This document shows, in pieces, positions 16,123 through 25,009 of a stretch of 64,000 bases of DNA. This DNA comes from CSP1-4 sp963777975 (lineage in GTDB: Bacteria; Chloroflexota; Limnocylindria; Limnocylindrales; CSP1-4). Under the pieces are notes generated by a model, which saw only the letters and a program-made list of their open reading frames with translations, made no database searches and was not told where the DNA came from. Made by a program: the position numbers and the translations under genes. Location: the NCBI GenBank assembly GCA_963777975.1, contig CAVZSO010000010.1:124001-188000 (forward strand), written 5' to 3'. Numbering within the stretch: the first letter of the stretch is position 1; every line of letters begins with the position of its first letter.

Positions 16123-17274
16123 ATGACGATCGCCGGATCCGACCCCATCAGCCGATCCGCACCGACCGCGAGCAGGACGCGCGATGGGACGGTCGATTCG
16201 CGTCTGCGAGTCGCCATCCTCGGGGCCACGGGCTACGTCGGCGCGGAGCTCGTCCGCATCCTGGAGCGGCATCCCGGCGTCCGGATCGTCGCGCTCGCGG
16301 CCCGCAACCGGGATGGCCTGCCGGTCGGCGATGCGTTCGCCCATCTCGCCGAGACCGGCCACCGCATCGACGCCGAGCTGCCCGACGCGAGCTCCCTCGA
16401 CGCGGTCTTCCTGGCCCTCCCCCACGGCCAGTCGGCGGCCGTGGTGCCGGCCCTGCTCGAGCAGGGACCGTTGGTCGTCGATCTCGGCTCCGACTTCCGA
16501 TTGAGCGACCCGGCCGACTACCCGACCTGGTACGGCTTCGAGCATCCGACCCCGGCCCTGCTGCCAGGCGGCGCGGGGCTGGCGGCGACCGGCGATCGTG
16601 ACGCCATCCCGGCGGCCGTCTACGGTCTGCCGGAGCTCCATCGCTCCGAGCTCGCTGGCGCGCGCCTGATCGCTTCACCGGGCTGCTATCCGACCGCCAC
16701 CCTGCTCGCGCTCGCGCCCCTGGCCCGCGCCGGGCTGATCGGCGACGTCGTCGTCGATGCCAAGAGCGGCGTCAGCGGCGCCGGACGCGAGCCCAAGCTC
16801 GAGACCCACTTCAGCGAGGTCGACGAGTCGCTGCGCGCCTACGGGATCGGCGGTCATCGGCATTTCGCCGAGATCCACCAGGAGCTGGCATCGTTGGGCG
16901 TGGAGCCCGCTGCCCTGGCGTCGCTCGTCTTCACGCCGCACCTCGTGCCCATGACGCGTGGGCTGCTGGCGACGTGCTACGTGCGCACCACGCGTCCGAC
17001 CGCCCAGTCCACGATCGATGCGCTCTACGACGCGGCATACGGCGACGAGCCCTGCGTGGCGATAACGGCGTCACCGCCGGCGACGAAGACGACGACCGGC
17101 GCCAACGTCGCTCGCGTCTTCGTCGACCTCGACGAGCGGAGCGGCCGGATCATCGCGATGGGCGCCATCGACAACCTGGTCAAGGGTGCCGCCGGCCAGG
17201 CTGTCCAGGCGTTCAACGTGGCCACCGGCCAGCCCGAGACGGCCGGCCTCGAGCAGCTGCCCATCTACCCATGA
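16123..17274 (+). CDS. argC: N-acetyl-gamma-glutamyl-phosphate reductase
   Basis: Third step of arginine synthesis, NADPH-dependent reduction of N-acetylglutamyl phosphate. The 383-residue enzyme has the dinucleotide loop ILGATGYVGAELVRIL near residue 30, the catalytic Cys188 in SPGCYPTATLL, GVSGAGRE, and HxPEI-like HRHFAEIHQEL. The ATG at 16123 is preferred because it lies just after the -10/ARG box region; upstream ATGs would overlap those boxes. First gene of the argC-J-B-R-G operon. Confidence 0.95.
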   Translation: MTIAGSDPISRSAPTASRTRDGTVDSRLRVAILGATGYVGAELVRILERHPGVRIVALAARNRDGLPVGDAFAHLAETGHRIDAELPDASSLDAVFLALPHGQSAAVVPALLEQGPLVVDLGSDFRLSDPADYPTWYGFEHPTPALLPGGAGLAATGDRDAIPAAVYGLPELHRSELAGARLIASPGCYPTATLLALAPLARAGLIGDVVVDAKSGVSGAGREPKLETHFSEVDESLRAYGIGGHRHFAEIHQELASLGVEPAALASLVFTPHLVPMTRGLLATCYVRTTRPTAQSTIDALYDAAYGDEPCVAITASPPATKTTTGANVARVFVDLDERSGRIIAMGAIDNLVKGAAGQAVQAFNVATGQPETAGLEQLPIYP

Positions 17275-17284
17275 CCGGGTCGTC

Positions 17285-18544
17285 GTGAGCGCACCGAGGG
17301 TCGAGGAGCGGGCGGAGCTGCCGGTCGGCTTCCGGGCCGGCGGCCTGAGCGCGGGCATCAAGGCCAGCGGCCGGCCGGACCTCGGGGTCGTCATGGTGGC
17401 CGGTCCGGAACCGGCCAGCGCCGCGGCGGTCTTCACGGCCAACCTGGTCCAGGCGGCGCCGGTCCGGATGAGCCGGCGCCACCTCGAGCAGACCACCGGA
17501 CGGGTGCGCGCCCTGATCGTCACCAGCGGCTGTGCCAATGCGGCTACGGGACCTGCCGGCGACGATGATCAAGCGGCCATCGCCGAGGCGCTGGCGACCA
17601 CCTTCGGCATCGAGGCGGTGGAGACGGTAGCGGCCTCGACCGGGCTCATCGGCACGCGCCTGCCGGTCGACCGCGTGCGTGATGGGCTGACGTTGCTGGC
17701 GGCCGAGGGGCTGCGCACGGATGCCGGCGGCTGGGAGGCGTTCGGGACCGCGATCATGACCACCGACTCGCGGCGCAAGGCGGCGACGACGACCATCGCC
17801 CTGCCGACCGACGACCTCTCGCTCCGCCTGGTGCGCGTCTCCGGGGTCGCCAAGGGCGTGGGCATGATCCATCCCCGGATGGCGACCATGATCGCCGTCG
17901 TCCTGACCGACGCGGCGGCCAGTCCGGAGCTGCTGGCGACGCTCTTGCGCGAGGCGTCCGCGGCGACATTCGAGCAGACGAGCATCGATGGCGACACCTC
18001 GACCAACGACACCGTCTTCGTGCTCGCGTCGGGCGCCTCGGATGCGGAGTCGCCGCGACCCGGCAGCCCCGAGGCCGCGCAGCTCGGTGCGGCGCTGACC
18101 GCGGTCTGCCGATCGCTGGCCCGGCAGCAGGCGGCCGACGGCGAGGGAGCCACGACGCTCATCACCTGTCTCGTGACCGGTGCCGCCGACGTGACCGACG
18201 CGCGCGCGGTGTCGCGGGCGGTCGTGCGCAGCAACCTGCTCAAGGCCGCCGTCCATGGCCGCGACCCGAACTGGGGTCGCGTCGCGGCGGCGGCCGGTGC
18301 CGCGCTCCGTCCGGATGGCTCGGCGGTCGACCTCGACCCCGCGACGTTGACCATCGGGCTGGCCGGCTCGGCCGTCTTCTCCGGCCTGCCGCTGCCCTTC
18401 GACGCGGCCGCCGTCTCGGCGGCCATGGACGCGCCGGAGCTGGTCATCGAGGTCGACCTGGCGCGGGGCACCGCCAGCGCGGAGGCCTTCGGATGCGACC
18501 TGACCGAGGCCTACGTCCTCGAGAACAGCGCGTACTCGACATGA
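17285..18544 (+). CDS. argJ: Glutamate N-acetyltransferase / amino-acid acetyltransferase
   Basis: ArgJ recycles the acetyl group from N-acetylornithine to glutamate; some forms also use acetyl-CoA. The 419-residue precursor self-cleaves before a nucleophilic Thr: KGVGMIHPRMATMI contains this residue as Thr201. Also visible are the oxyanion-type TSGCANAATG segment and the C-terminal GRDPNWGRVAAAAG. The GTG at 17285, ten bases after argC, is the most sensible start. A separate acetylglutamate synthase-like gene lies at 22949. Confidence 0.94.
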   Translation: MSAPRVEERAELPVGFRAGGLSAGIKASGRPDLGVVMVAGPEPASAAAVFTANLVQAAPVRMSRRHLEQTTGRVRALIVTSGCANAATGPAGDDDQAAIAEALATTFGIEAVETVAASTGLIGTRLPVDRVRDGLTLLAAEGLRTDAGGWEAFGTAIMTTDSRRKAATTTIALPTDDLSLRLVRVSGVAKGVGMIHPRMATMIAVVLTDAAASPELLATLLREASAATFEQTSIDGDTSTNDTVFVLASGASDAESPRPGSPEAAQLGAALTAVCRSLARQQAADGEGATTLITCLVTGAADVTDARAVSRAVVRSNLLKAAVHGRDPNWGRVAAAAGAALRPDGSAVDLDPATLTIGLAGSAVFSGLPLPFDAAAVSAAMDAPELVIEVDLARGTASAEAFGCDLTEAYVLENSAYST

Positions 18545-19329
18545 GCACGATGGTCGTCGTCAAGCTCGGCGGCACGACCGTGGCCGGACAGGAGGCGGTC
18601 CTCTCGGAGATCGCCGCCACCGCCCGCCAGCGGCCGGTGGTCGTGGTCCATGGCGGCGGCGTCCAGGTCACCGAGTGGCTGACACGGATGGGCGTGCCGA
18701 CCCGTTTCGAGGATGGCCTGCGCATCACCGACGAGGCGGCCATCGAGGTCGTCGCCGCGGTGTTGCGCGGCGCCATCAATACGGCGCTCGTGGCCGCCCT
18801 GCGCGCTCGCGGGGCCGATGCGGTCGGGTTGTCCGGGGTCGATGGCGGCCTGCTGGTCGCCGAACGGACGCCGGACAAGGGCCTGGTCGCGACCGTCGTC
18901 GACGTTCGCCGATCGCTCATCGACGCGCTGCTCGTCGACGGCCGGGTGCCGGTCGTGGCCCCGCTCGCACTCGATGAGATGGGCGTGGTGTGCAACGTCA
19001 ACGCCGACGACGTGGCCGCCGGTCTGGCCCGCGGGCTTGGCGCGCAGCGCTTGGTCCTGCTGACGGACACGGACGGGGTGCTGGGCAGCGACGGCCAGCG
19101 CATCGCCACCCTCGGCGCGGCCGAGCTCGAGGCCCTCATCACCGACGGCACCATCGGCCAGGGCATGGTGCCCAAGGTGCGATCCGCTGCTGGTGCCCTG
19201 GCCGGGGCCGGGCAGGTCGTCATCGCCGATGCAGCCTCGCCACACGCCCTGTCGCGCGCTCTCGCCGACGAGGACGTCGGCACGCGCATCGTGGCCACCA
19301 CCGGGCCCGCCGCGACCGGAGCCCGCTGA
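18541..19329 (+). CDS. argB: Acetylglutamate kinase
   Basis: Phosphorylates N-acetylglutamate, the controlled second step of arginine synthesis. The 262-residue product shows the amino-acid-kinase fold: VVVKLGG at the N-terminus, VVVHGGG with the substrate loop, TRFEDGLRITD, NVNADDVA and LVLLTDTDGVL. The ATG overlaps the argJ stop (ATGA), and the stop overlaps the argR start, so the chain is translationally coupled. Confidence 0.95.
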   Translation: MSTMVVVKLGGTTVAGQEAVLSEIAATARQRPVVVVHGGGVQVTEWLTRMGVPTRFEDGLRITDEAAIEVVAAVLRGAINTALVAALRARGADAVGLSGVDGGLLVAERTPDKGLVATVVDVRRSLIDALLVDGRVPVVAPLALDEMGVVCNVNADDVAAGLARGLGAQRLVLLTDTDGVLGSDGQRIATLGAAELEALITDGTIGQGMVPKVRSAAGALAGAGQVVIADAASPHALSRALADEDVGTRIVATTGPAATGAR

Positions 19330-19842
19330 TGGTCGTTTCGGCCAGCCCGACCACCAAACGTGCCCGCCAGCGGGCCATCATCGAGATCGTGGCGCGCACG
19401 CCCATCGCCAGCCAGGAAGAGCTCGTCGAGCAGCTCGCTGTCGCGCGGCTTCGCGGTCACCCAGGCGACCGTCTCGCGCGACGTGGCCGAGCTGCGCCTG
19501 GTCAAGCTCCTGCGTGGCGACCGCCACGTCTACGTCAGCCCGGACGACCTCGCCAACACGCCCGATCCGGATGCCGACGGTCGGCTGGTCCGGCTCCTCG
19601 ACGAGACGCCGCTGACGGTCGGGCGGAGCGGCCTGATCCTCGTCGTCCGTGGCCCGGTCGGCAGCGCGCAGGCCCTGGCGCGAGCCATCGACCAGTCCGG
19701 CATGCGCGAGCAGGAAGGCACCCTGGCCGGTGACGACACCGTCCTCGTCCTCTTCGCCGACGAAGAGCGCCTGGTGGCATGGCATCGACGTTTCCGAGCC
19801 CTTCAGGGCCTGCCCAGCGAACCACAGGGAGCACGACCATGA
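19329..19842 (+). CDS. argR: Arginine repressor, one +1 frame break
   Basis: ArgR/AhrC-type hexameric regulator that binds ARG boxes with arginine as corepressor. The N-terminal winged helix begins KRARQRAIIEIVARTPIASQ and the recognition part continues in the next frame as GFAVTQATVSRDVAELRLVK; the break is near 19449, where GCTGTCGCG replaces an expected GCTGCGCG. The C-terminal domain has VRGPVGSAQALARAID and EGTLAGDDTVLVL, with the Asp pair that contacts arginine. Rejoined length about 170 residues, normal for the family. Location inside the operon plus ARG boxes at 16086 implies autoregulation. Confidence 0.88.
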
Positions 19843-21113
19843 AGAAGGTCATCCTCGCCTACTCCGGAGGCCTCGACACCTCGGTCGCCGTCTCGTGGAT
19901 GAAGGAGACGCTGGAGGTCGAGGTCGTGACCCTGACCGTCGACGTCGGCGGCGGCTCCCTCCGCGACGGCGTCGAACGACGAGCCATCAGCGCCGGCGCT
20001 GCACGGGCCTACGTCATCGATGCCCGCCAGCGCTTCGTGACCGACTTCTGCTGGCCCAACCTGCAGGCCAACGCCCTCTATCAGGGCGTCTACCCGCTGG
20101 CGACGGCCCTGGCGCGGCCCCTCATCGCCCAGCTCCTGGTCGAGGTCGCCCAGCGGGAAGGAGCCGACGCGGTCGCCCACGGCTGTACCGGCAAGGGCAA
20201 CGACCAGGTCCGCTTCGATGTCGCCGTCCACGCCCTCGACCCATCGCTCGAGGTCATCGCCCCGATGCGCGTCGGGATGGGCCTCTCACGCGACCAGGAG
20301 ATCGAGTACGCCGATGCGCGCGGCATCGAGATCCCCATCACCCGAGCCTCGCCGTACTCCATCGATGCCAACCTCTGGGGACGGTCGATCGAGACCGGCG
20401 TGCTCGAGGACCCCTGGACCGCGCCGCCGGCCGACGTGTACCAATGGACGGTCGATCCGGCCGCGACGCCGGCCGTGCCCGCCGAGGTCACCATCACCTT
20501 CGCGGGCGGCGTGCCGGTCGCCCTGGACGGCATCCCGACCGATCCGGTCGGCATCGTCGACGGCCTCTCCGAGCTTGGTGGCAAGCATGGGGTCGGGCGC
20601 ATCGACCACGTCGAGGATCGCCTGGTCGGCATCAAGAGCCGCGAGATCTACGAGGCGCCGGCGGCGGTCATCCTCCACGTCGCACATCGGGCGCTCGAGG
20701 GGCTGACGCTGTCCAAGGAGCAGCTCCGCTTCGATCGCCTGGTGGCCGACGAGCTGGCCCAGGCGACCTATGACGGCCTCTGGTTCAGCGCCCTGCACCG
20801 CGACCTGCGCGAGTACGTCCGCTCGACGCAGCGTGTCGTGAGCGGCGAGGTCCGGCTCCGTCTGGATCGCGGATCGCTGGCCGTGGTCGGCCGGCGCAGC
20901 GACCTGTCGCTCTACGACCGAGCCCTGGCGACCTATGAGGCGGAGGATCGCTTCGACCACGCCAGCGCGGTCGGATTCATCAAGATCTTCGGCCTGCCGC
21001 TGGTCACCGAGGCCGCCCGTCAGGGCTCCGCCTGGGCGTGGACCGAGCCGCTCGTCGACCAGCTGCCGCTGAAGGTCGCCGACGCGAGCGACATCGAGGC
21101 GCCGGTCAGCTGA
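19839..21113 (+). CDS. argG: Argininosuccinate synthase
   Basis: Condenses citrulline and aspartate using ATP. The 424-residue enzyme begins KKVILAYSGGLDTSVAV, the P-loop of the PP-ATPase fold, and includes GCTGKGNDQVRFD, the aspartate/citrulline site SPYSIDANLWG and GKHGVGRIDHVEDRLVGIKSR cut by family-typical residues. The ATG overlaps the argR stop. Its end is five bases from the convergent citrate synthase gene, leaving no room for separate terminators. Confidence 0.95.
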   Translation: MKKVILAYSGGLDTSVAVSWMKETLEVEVVTLTVDVGGGSLRDGVERRAISAGAARAYVIDARQRFVTDFCWPNLQANALYQGVYPLATALARPLIAQLLVEVAQREGADAVAHGCTGKGNDQVRFDVAVHALDPSLEVIAPMRVGMGLSRDQEIEYADARGIEIPITRASPYSIDANLWGRSIETGVLEDPWTAPPADVYQWTVDPAATPAVPAEVTITFAGGVPVALDGIPTDPVGIVDGLSELGGKHGVGRIDHVEDRLVGIKSREIYEAPAAVILHVAHRALEGLTLSKEQLRFDRLVADELAQATYDGLWFSALHRDLREYVRSTQRVVSGEVRLRLDRGSLAVVGRRSDLSLYDRALATYEAEDRFDHASAVGFIKIFGLPLVTEAARQGSAWAWTEPLVDQLPLKVADASDIEAPVS

Positions 21114-21118
21114 CGGGG

Positions 21119-22270
21119 CTAGCCGACGGGCAGCGGTCGCTCCTGGGGGCCGGTGTAGATGACGTCCGGCCGGATGAGCCGACTGTCGGCGGCGTACTCG
21201 ATGCAATGGGCCGTCCAGCCTGCGTGGCGAGCGATGGCGAAGGTGGCCGGGAAGAGGTCCGGTGGCAGGCCGACGCCCTGCAGGACGGCCGCAGCGTAGT
21301 ACTCGACATTGGTCTTGAGGATGCGGTCTGGCTTCATCTCCGCCAGGACGCGCAACGCGACATCCTCGACCGCGACGGCCAGGTCGAGCCAGTCGGCCAT
21401 GCCGCTCATCCCCTCGGCCACCTTGCGCAGCGCGGCGGCGCGCGGGTCGTAGGCCTTGTAGACGCGATGACCGAAGCCCATCAATCGCTCGCCACGAGTG
21501 ACCGCGTCGCGGAGCCAGGCCTCGGCATGCTCGGGCGTGCCGATCTGGTTGAGCTGGTCGACGACCTCCGATGGCGCACCGCCGTGGAGCGGGCCCTTGA
21601 GGGCGCCGATGGCGCCGCAGATGCCGCTCACCAGGTCGCTCTTGGTCGAGGTGATGACCAGGGCGGCGAACGTCGAGGCGTTGAAGCCGTGCTCGGCGCC
21701 GACGATGAAGTAGGCATCCAGCGCGCGGGCCGAGGCGACGGCCGGCCGGACCCCGTCGAGCTGATACAGGAACCCCGCCGCGAGGCCGAGCACGGGGTCG
21801 GGGGAGATCGGATCGAGGCCCTGGCGCAGGCGCCCGAAGGCGGCCAGGACGGTCGGCGCGATGGCCGTCACGGCGCGCGCCTGATCGACCGTCGGCGGCC
21901 AGGCCATGTGCTGCCGGGCGCCCCAGGCGCTGATGCCGGTACGCAGCGCATCCATGGGGTGAGCATCCCGCGGCAGCAACCGAAGCGCAGCCTCGACGTC
22001 GTCGGGCAACGGCGCGCATGGCAGATGCGCATGCGCCGGCCACTCGCCGGTCCACAGCAGCTCCGCGACCTGCGCATAGGTGCCGTGCTCGACCAGGTCG
22101 CCGATGGCATAGCCACGGTAGAGCAGACGGCCGGCAGCCCCGTCGACGAGCGCGATGGCGGTCTCGCCTGCCAGAACGCCCTCGAGGCCGGGTGAATATG
22201 GCGGGGCGTCCGGTCCCGGCGTCGCAGGGACGTCAGCCATCGGTGGGTCCGCCTTCACCGTCTCGGTCAC
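21119..22270 (-). CDS. gltA: Citrate synthase
   Basis: Joins oxaloacetate and acetyl-CoA into citrate. The 383-residue product matches the short type found in Gram-positive and archaeal lineages. Catalytic residues appear in LLYRGYAIGDL, AEHGFNAST (first catalytic His), LHGGAPSEV (second His) and the FGHRVYKAYDPRA loop; the catalytic Asp should lie in the D-L-F-P segment near the end. The GTG at 22270 is preferred over the ATG at 22279, because the latter lies within the -10 hexamer TAGAAT. A methylcitrate synthase role cannot be excluded. Confidence 0.92.
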   Translation of the reverse strand: MTETVKADPPMADVPATPGPDAPPYSPGLEGVLAGETAIALVDGAAGRLLYRGYAIGDLVEHGTYAQVAELLWTGEWPAHAHLPCAPLPDDVEAALRLLPRDAHPMDALRTGISAWGARQHMAWPPTVDQARAVTAIAPTVLAAFGRLRQGLDPISPDPVLGLAAGFLYQLDGVRPAVASARALDAYFIVGAEHGFNASTFAALVITSTKSDLVSGICGAIGALKGPLHGGAPSEVVDQLNQIGTPEHAEAWLRDAVTRGERLMGFGHRVYKAYDPRAAALRKVAEGMSGMADWLDLAVAVEDVALRVLAEMKPDRILKTNVEYYAAAVLQGVGLPPDLFPATFAIARHAGWTAHCIEYAADSRLIRPDVIYTGPQERPLPVG

Positions 22271-22277
22271 GGTCGGC

Positions 22278-22283
22278 ATTCTA
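22278..22283 (-). promoter_or_regulatory. -10 element (TAGAAT), leaderless start of citrate synthase
   Basis: On the minus strand TAGAAT ends seven bases before the GTG at 22270. It overlaps an upstream in-frame ATG, which therefore would not be in the mRNA. Confidence 0.55.
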
Positions 22284-22379
22284 GCCCTGAGGCTCCGGAG
22301 CGGTCGTGCCGGACGTCCCGATCTGGGCGGGCGCTACGGCTGGATGGGCGATCCGCGAGGGTTCGGGTCGCAGGATTGG

Positions 22380-22385
22380 TATCGT
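22380..22385 (+). promoter_or_regulatory. -10 element (TATCGT), leaderless start of DinB-family gene
   Basis: TATCGT ends six bases before the ATG at 22392. Confidence 0.45.
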
Positions 22386-22391
22386 GGCCAC

Positions 22392-22952
22392 ATGTCGGAG
22401 GTCGAGCTGCTCGCGTACCTCATGGACGACGCCTTCTCTGGCGCTGGGAGCGGGGCCACGGACGAGTCCCAGGCCCTGGTGCCCAACCTGGAGTCGGTCG
22501 AACCCGTCATGTGGCAGACACGGCTGCCGGGCTCGGTCCGCACGATCGGCTCGATCGCGGTCCATGTCGCCAGCTGCAAGGTCATGTACGCGAACTACGC
22601 CTTCGAGGACGGACGGCTGACCTGGGAGAGCCCCGAGGTCGCGCCATGGCCGGAGTTCGAGGCGCCGATGGTCGAGACCCTCGACTGGCTCCGGACGTCG
22701 CACGCGGCGCTCATGGCCCACGTCCGCGGACTGACCGACGACGACCTGCTCGTCGCGCGGCCCGCGAACTGGGGCGAGCTCCGCGAGACCCGCTGGCTGC
22801 TGTCGGTGCTCCTCGAGCACGACGTCTACCACGCCGGCGAGATCAATCGGACGCGCGCCTTGCTGGCCGGTGAAGACCGCTGGAACTGGCAGATCTTCGA
22901 GGGCATCGACCCGCTCGCCACGGCCGACGGGCCACCCGGGGCCGCACCATGA
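22392..22952 (+). CDS. DinB-family (four-helix metal-binding) protein
   Basis: A 186-residue DinB/YfiT-like protein, a family of four-helix bundles with three His coordinating a metal, often thiol-dependent transferases. The His ligands are in TIGSIAVHVASCK and LLEHDVYHAGEINRTRALL, in the usual spacing. No specific substrate is suggested by sequence. Its stop overlaps the start of the acetyltransferase gene, so the two are cotranscribed. Confidence 0.82.
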   Translation: MSEVELLAYLMDDAFSGAGSGATDESQALVPNLESVEPVMWQTRLPGSVRTIGSIAVHVASCKVMYANYAFEDGRLTWESPEVAPWPEFEAPMVETLDWLRTSHAALMAHVRGLTDDDLLVARPANWGELRETRWLLSVLLEHDVYHAGEINRTRALLAGEDRWNWQIFEGIDPLATADGPPGAAP

Positions 22953-23554
22953 TCCGACGCGCCAAGGCCGAGGACGCGCCCGCCATCCACGCCCTCATCC
23001 ATCGCTATGCCGGGCAGGATCTGCTCCTGCCGCGCCCGCTGGCCGACATCTACGACCGTATCCGCGACTTCTGGGTCGCCACCGACCGGCAGGGCAGCGT
23101 CGTGGGCTGTGTCGCGATGCGCATCTGGTGGCACGACCTGGCGGAGGTCCGCTCGCTGGCCGTCGATAGCGACGCTGGCGGCCATGGTTACGGCGGCCGC
23201 CTGGTCGAGGCCGTCGCCCACGAGGCGCAACGCTACGGGGTCAAGGTCCTTTTCGCGCTGACGCGCGTCGAGCCCTGGTTCGTGGGCCACGGCTTCACCG
23301 CCGTCGACCGCGGCGTCCTGTACCAGAAGGTGTGGGGCGACTGTGCGCGCTGCCCGTTCCGCAACGCCTGCGACGAGGTCGCCGTCGTCCGCGCCCTGGA
23401 GCCCGGAGCCATCGACCACCTGCTGGCGCCCGACCCAGCTGCGCTGGCCCGGGTCGCCCACGTCGTGCCGCCTCGTGCGCCGGGCATGCCCGAGCATCTC
23501 GAGGTCGTGGCCGCTGGTCGCCGCCTGCCGATCATCGAGCCCGAGGCCCGCTGA
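22949..23554 (+). CDS. argA: Short-form N-acetylglutamate synthase-like GNAT acetyltransferase
   Basis: A 201-residue GNAT protein: acetyl-CoA loop RSLAVDSDAGGHGYGGRLVE, and a C-terminal Cys cluster in KVWGDCARCPFRNACDEVAV. The cluster (KVW-x-DC-x2-CP-x4-CDE-x-A) is the mark of the short, single-domain N-acetylglutamate synthases known from anaerobes, cyanobacteria and relatives, which lack the kinase-like domain of E. coli ArgA. Its place between argG and argH supports that role. It would supply the initial acetylglutamate while ArgJ recycles the acetyl group. A plain GNAT acetyltransferase remains possible. Confidence 0.8.
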   Translation: MIRRAKAEDAPAIHALIHRYAGQDLLLPRPLADIYDRIRDFWVATDRQGSVVGCVAMRIWWHDLAEVRSLAVDSDAGGHGYGGRLVEAVAHEAQRYGVKVLFALTRVEPWFVGHGFTAVDRGVLYQKVWGDCARCPFRNACDEVAVVRALEPGAIDHLLAPDPAALARVAHVVPPRAPGMPEHLEVVAAGRRLPIIEPEAR

Positions 23555-23561
23555 TCGGAGC

Positions 23562-24947
23562 TCAGCCCTCGGCGTCGAGCCGTGCGCGAGCGGCGCTCAG
23601 CGCCTCGCGAACGCGTTCGAGGGCCGTGCCGCCGATGACCCGAGGACGCGCGAGGGCGGCCTCCAGCGTGGCCGCCGCACGCAGCTCATCGGGGCTGGCA
23701 GGCAGGTCGAGCAGGGTCGAGAAGGCGTCGTCGGGCAGCTCGTCGAGCCGACAGCCGCGGGACTCCGCCTCGGCCACCAGGGCGCCCACGACGCCATGCG
23801 CATCGCGGAACGGCAGGCCCCGTTCGACGAGCGTGTCGGCGACCGAGGTCGCGGTCACGTAGCCCTCGAGAGCCGCCGCGCGCATCCGTTCCGGTCGAAC
23901 GGCAAGCGTGGCGATGAGGCCGGCCATGACCCGCAACGAGGACTCCAGCACCGCCATGCCATCGAGCAACGGGGCGACCGACTCCTGGAGGTCGCGCTGG
24001 TAGGCCAGCGGCAGGCCCTTGAGCGTCGCCAACAACCCCGTCAGCTGCCCGATGACGCGCCCTGCCCGACCGCGGATGAGCTCGGCCGGATCGGGGTTCT
24101 TCTTGTTCGGCATCATCGACGAGCCCGTGCTCCAGGCGTCGGCGACCACGATCCAGCCATAGGCCGGGCTGGACCACCAGACGAGCTCCTCGGCCAGCCG
24201 GCTGAGGTGCGCCATGCACAGCGCGGCTGCGGCAAGGGCCTCGACCACGAAGTCACGGTCGCTCACGGCATCGAGCGAGTTGGCGGTCACGCCACCGAAC
24301 CCGAGCTCCGCCGCGACCGCCTCGCGATCGAGCGGGAAGCCGGCCCCGGCCAGGGCGCCCGCACCGAGCGGCGATCGGTCGGCGCGCGCCCAGGCATCCC
24401 GGAAGCGGCCCCGATCGCGCTCGAGCATCTCGACGTAGGCCAGCAGATGGTGGGCCAGTAGGACCGGCTGAGCCGGCTGGACATGAGTCATGCCGGGCAT
24501 GACCGCCTCGCCATCTCGCTCGGCACGCTCGACGAGCACCCGTTCGAGATCGAGCACGGCCCCGTCGATGACCGCCAGCGATCGTCGCAGCCAGAGCCGG
24601 AGGTCGAGGGCGACCTGGTCGTTGCGGGATCGGCCGGTATGCAGCTTGCTCGCGACCGGCCCGATACGCGCCGCGAGGGCCGCCTCGAGGTTGAGGTGGA
24701 CGTCCTCGAGGCTCACATCCCAGGCGAAGGCACCCGTGGCCACCTCATCGGCCAGACCCTCGAGCCCGGCGACGAGGGCGGCTTCCTCCTCGGGTGTCAC
24801 GAGGTCGGCGCGCGCCAGTCCATGGACGTGCGCGACCGAGCCGGCCAGGTCGTCGAGCGCCAGCGCGCGGTCGACCTCGATCGAGCGCGTGAAGTCGGCG
24901 GCCAGCGGGTCGGTCTCGGCGGCAAAACGGCCGCCCCACATGCGCAT
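23562..24947 (-). CDS. argH: Argininosuccinate lyase
   Basis: Splits argininosuccinate into arginine and fumarate. The 461-residue enzyme of the fumarase/aspartase superfamily begins MWGGRFAAETDPLAADFTRSI and has THVQPAQPVLLAHHLLAY (catalytic His) and the signature loop GSSMMPNKKNPDPAELIRG. It lies convergent to the acetyltransferase, apart from the main arg operon. An AGGAGG ribosome site is 12 bases upstream of the ATG at 24947. Confidence 0.95.
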   Translation of the reverse strand: MRMWGGRFAAETDPLAADFTRSIEVDRALALDDLAGSVAHVHGLARADLVTPEEEAALVAGLEGLADEVATGAFAWDVSLEDVHLNLEAALAARIGPVASKLHTGRSRNDQVALDLRLWLRRSLAVIDGAVLDLERVLVERAERDGEAVMPGMTHVQPAQPVLLAHHLLAYVEMLERDRGRFRDAWARADRSPLGAGALAGAGFPLDREAVAAELGFGGVTANSLDAVSDRDFVVEALAAAALCMAHLSRLAEELVWWSSPAYGWIVVADAWSTGSSMMPNKKNPDPAELIRGRAGRVIGQLTGLLATLKGLPLAYQRDLQESVAPLLDGMAVLESSLRVMAGLIATLAVRPERMRAAALEGYVTATSVADTLVERGLPFRDAHGVVGALVAEAESRGCRLDELPDDAFSTLLDLPASPDELRAAATLEAALARPRVIGGTALERVREALSAARARLDAEG

Positions 24948-24972
24948 CGAGTCGCGGGTCCTCCTGCTGTGG

Positions 24973-24978
24973 AGTGTA
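24973..24978 (-). promoter_or_regulatory. -10 element (TACACT) for argH
   Basis: On the minus strand TACACT lies 26 bases before the argH ATG, leaving room for a short leader that contains AGGAGG. argH thus differs from its leaderless neighbours. The site is only 18 bases from the divergent -10 at 24997. Confidence 0.45.
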
Positions 24979-24996
24979 GGCGAGCAGTCGGGCGCC

Positions 24997-25002
24997 TATC
25001 CT
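24997..25002 (+). promoter_or_regulatory. -10 element (TATCCT), leaderless start
   Basis: TATCCT ends seven bases before the GTG at 25010, divergent from the argH promoter. Confidence 0.5.
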
Positions 25003-25009
25003 TCGAGGC

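Noticed and set aside
21114..21118. Bidirectional terminator between argG and citrate synthase
   Set aside because: The convergent genes are only five bases apart and I see no hairpin followed by T/A runs; the same is true at 23555-23561 and 32834-32836.
22270..22279. ATG at 22279 as the citrate synthase start
   Set aside because: It overlaps the -10 hexamer TAGAAT; the GTG nine bases on has the leaderless spacing seen at other genes.
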